Shown here: positions 62,811 to 64,000 of the stretch, piece after piece
How positions within the stretch are numbered: the first letter of the stretch is position 1
Layout: every line of letters starts with the position of its first letter
Assembly: GCF_900114355.1 (NCBI RefSeq)
Contig: NZ_FOSS01000004.1
Span: 398,238-462,237 of the forward strand
Source of the DNA: Lysobacter sp. cf310
GTDB lineage: Bacteria; Pseudomonadota; Gammaproteobacteria; Xanthomonadales; Xanthomonadaceae
Length of the DNA: 64,000 nt
Direction of reading: 5' to 3'
Program-made: the position numbers and the translations under genes
The notes under the pieces: model-generated
What the model was told of the DNA's origin: nothing
Database searches by the model: none
What the model saw: only the letters and a program-made list of their open reading frames with translations

Positions 62811-64000
62811 ATGTACGAGACCACCCTCGATGCCCTGCGCCGTGGCGCGGCGGCAGAGGCACTGTCCGCCGCCCAGGAACTGGTGGCGGCGCAGCCGCAA
62901 GACCCGCACGCTCATCGTCTGCACGCTGCCGCCTTGCGCGCCAGCGGCGATCGCGACGCCGCCATCGCCGCGATCGATCGCGCGATCGCGATCGCGCCCG
63001 AGGACGCCAACCTGCATCTGGAGCGCGCCGGCCTCTTGCTCGACGGTCGTCAGCTCGATCAGGCCCAGGCCGCGCTCGCTCAGGCGATCGGCCTGGACCC
63101 GAACCAGTTTCCCGCCTACGTCGTGCAGTCGCAGCTGGCGATCTCGCGCGGCGATCTCGACGAGGCCGAACGCCTGATCCGCACCGCCGCGCGCATCGCG
63201 CCGGATCACCCGCAAGTCGCCGCCGTCGAAGGCAGCCTGCTGCTGCGTCGCGGCGACGCCGACGCCGCGCTGGCTCTGCTCAGCAGCGCCGCCGAGCGCG
63301 CGCCGGACGAACCGCAGCTGCGTCACGCGCTGGGCTTCGCCTATCTCGCCAAGGGCCACTACGCCTTCGCCGAGCAGGCCTTCCGCGGCATGATGGAGCG
63401 CTCGCCGGCGTCCTCGAAGTCGCTGCGCGTGCTGCTGGTCGAACTGATGCGCCTGCAGGGCCGCGCGGTCGAAGCCGCCGACGAACTCGCGCCGCTGGTC
63501 GAGGCCGATCCCAGCCCCGGCATGCAGCGCTGGCTGGGCGAGATCGAACTCGAAGCCGGCCGCGCCGACAGCGCGCTGCCGCGCCTGCGCAACGCGCTCG
63601 CCGCCGAACCGCGCGACCGCCGCACCCTGTCGGCGCTGATCGAAGTCTGGCGCCGCCTCGGCGACGCCGACGACGCGCGCGCCACCCTGGAAGCGGCCCT
63701 GGCCACGCATCCGCAAACCGACGACCTGTGGCGCGCGCGCCTGCTGTTCGAACCCTTCGCGGGCGACGAAGCGCGCGTCGTGGTCGAACGCTGGATGGCG
63801 GCGATGCCCGACTACATCCCGGCCATGGAAGCGCGCGCCACCATCCACGATCACGCCGGCGAGCGCGAACAGGCAGACGCCATCGCCCATCGCATCGTCG
63901 AGCTCAATCCGGGCGACACCCGTTCGGAGCTGCGCATCATCGACAGCCTGATGCAGAGCGATCCCGACGCCGCGGTCACGCGCGTGGAAAGCCTGCTCGC
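62811..64000 (+). CDS. TPR-repeat protein, N-terminal part (cut by window edge)
   Basis: At least 396 residues, continuing beyond the window. From the start (MYETTLDALRRGAAAEALSA) there are about ten helical repeats with the TPR pattern (W-LG-Y-A-F-A-P spacing; for example HALGFAYLAKGHYAFAEQAF). There is no signal peptide, so it is cytosolic or at the membrane face. A sulfotransferase or other catalytic domain may follow outside the window. TACAAT at 62777-62782 is a good -10. The 284-base gap before it (62527-62810) holds nothing else I can support. Confidence 0.85.
   Translation, partial: MYETTLDALRRGAAAEALSAAQELVAAQPQDPHAHRLHAAALRASGDRDAAIAAIDRAIAIAPEDANLHLERAGLLLDGRQLDQAQAALAQAIGLDPNQFPAYVVQSQLAISRGDLDEAERLIRTAARIAPDHPQVAAVEGSLLLRRGDADAALALLSSAAERAPDEPQLRHALGFAYLAKGHYAFAEQAFRGMMERSPASSKSLRVLLVELMRLQGRAVEAADELAPLVEADPSPGMQRWLGEIELEAGRADSALPRLRNALAAEPRDRRTLSALIEVWRRLGDADDARATLEAALATHPQTDDLWRARLLFEPFAGDEARVVVERWMAAMPDYIPAMEARATIHDHAGEREQADAIAHRIVELNPGDTRSELRIIDSLMQSDPDAAVTRVESLL

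Overview
The window is a chromosomal segment of a very GC-rich Gram-negative bacterium. Gene content points to the Xanthomonadaceae, most likely Lysobacter or a close relative. The evidence is a TonB-dependent receptor of the Xanthomonas/Caulobacter type, a FucP/NagP-type GlcNAc transporter, an SIS-type glucosamine-6-phosphate deaminase, a complete Entner-Doudoroff set, a very long fused indolepyruvate:ferredoxin oxidoreductase, and two families of dispersed palindromic intergenic repeats. The genus is an inference. I saw no rRNA, tRNA, CRISPR array, prophage or IS transposase.

Layout. 1-5.3 kb: a MrfA/YprA-like helicase with a YprB-like exonuclease (cut by the window edge), an FAD dehydrogenase and a DUF938 protein. 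5.4-11.3 kb: a serine beta-lactamase-like hydrolase, an M61 peptidase, a WYL regulator with a Tat-exported DUF1579-like protein, and a small zinc protein. 11.5-17 kb: indolepyruvate oxidoreductase with a recognisable promoter, then an accessory-looking patch holding a truncated gene remnant, two small orphan genes and a small lipoprotein.

17.2-37.3 kb is the metabolic core, a chitin-sugar / GlcNAc regulon joined to the Entner-Doudoroff pathway. An outer-membrane TonB receptor and a GH20 lipoprotein capture and trim chitooligosaccharides. NagP imports GlcNAc and a glucokinase-family kinase phosphorylates it. NagA deacetylates and NagB-II deaminates. Zwf, Pgl, Edd and Eda then take hexose phosphate to pyruvate and glyceraldehyde-3-phosphate; phosphoglucose isomerase is not in the window. 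Two local regulators are present: a GntR/UTRA protein facing an array of ACTGGTAT half-sites before zwf, and a LacI protein with a perfect palindrome TTGACAACGTTGTCAA between nagP and the kinase.

37.5-45.8 kb: an EAL response regulator with a hybrid histidine kinase (c-di-GMP signalling), gamma-glutamyltransferase, a TPR/2OG-Fe(II) oxygenase and a gamma-glutamylcyclotransferase-like protein. 46-48 kb: a divergent tetA/tetR-like pair whose intergenic region keeps a Tn10-type tetO arrangement. 48-59 kb: a Ycf46-like AAA ATPase, an AEC permease, an S8 protease, an anchored protein of unknown function, an orphan ParA, and a translationally coupled sixA-yceI-PLD trio. 59.1-59.4 kb: a 363-bp repeat element with perfect 39-bp terminal inverted repeats. 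The right end has a 63-residue protein with a strongly folded 3' region, a hotdog thioesterase, a PlsC-type acyltransferase, a YheT-type hydrolase and the start of a TPR protein.

The observations most worth a second look are the conserved tet operators paired with a TetR-like protein whose drug-contact residues have changed, the dual-operator GlcNAc/ED control, the perfect palindrome GGTTTCAATTGAAACC upstream of the indolepyruvate oxidoreductase gene, the inverted-repeat element at 59.1 kb, and three genes predicted to be leaderless. I did not find a clearly new multi-gene system.
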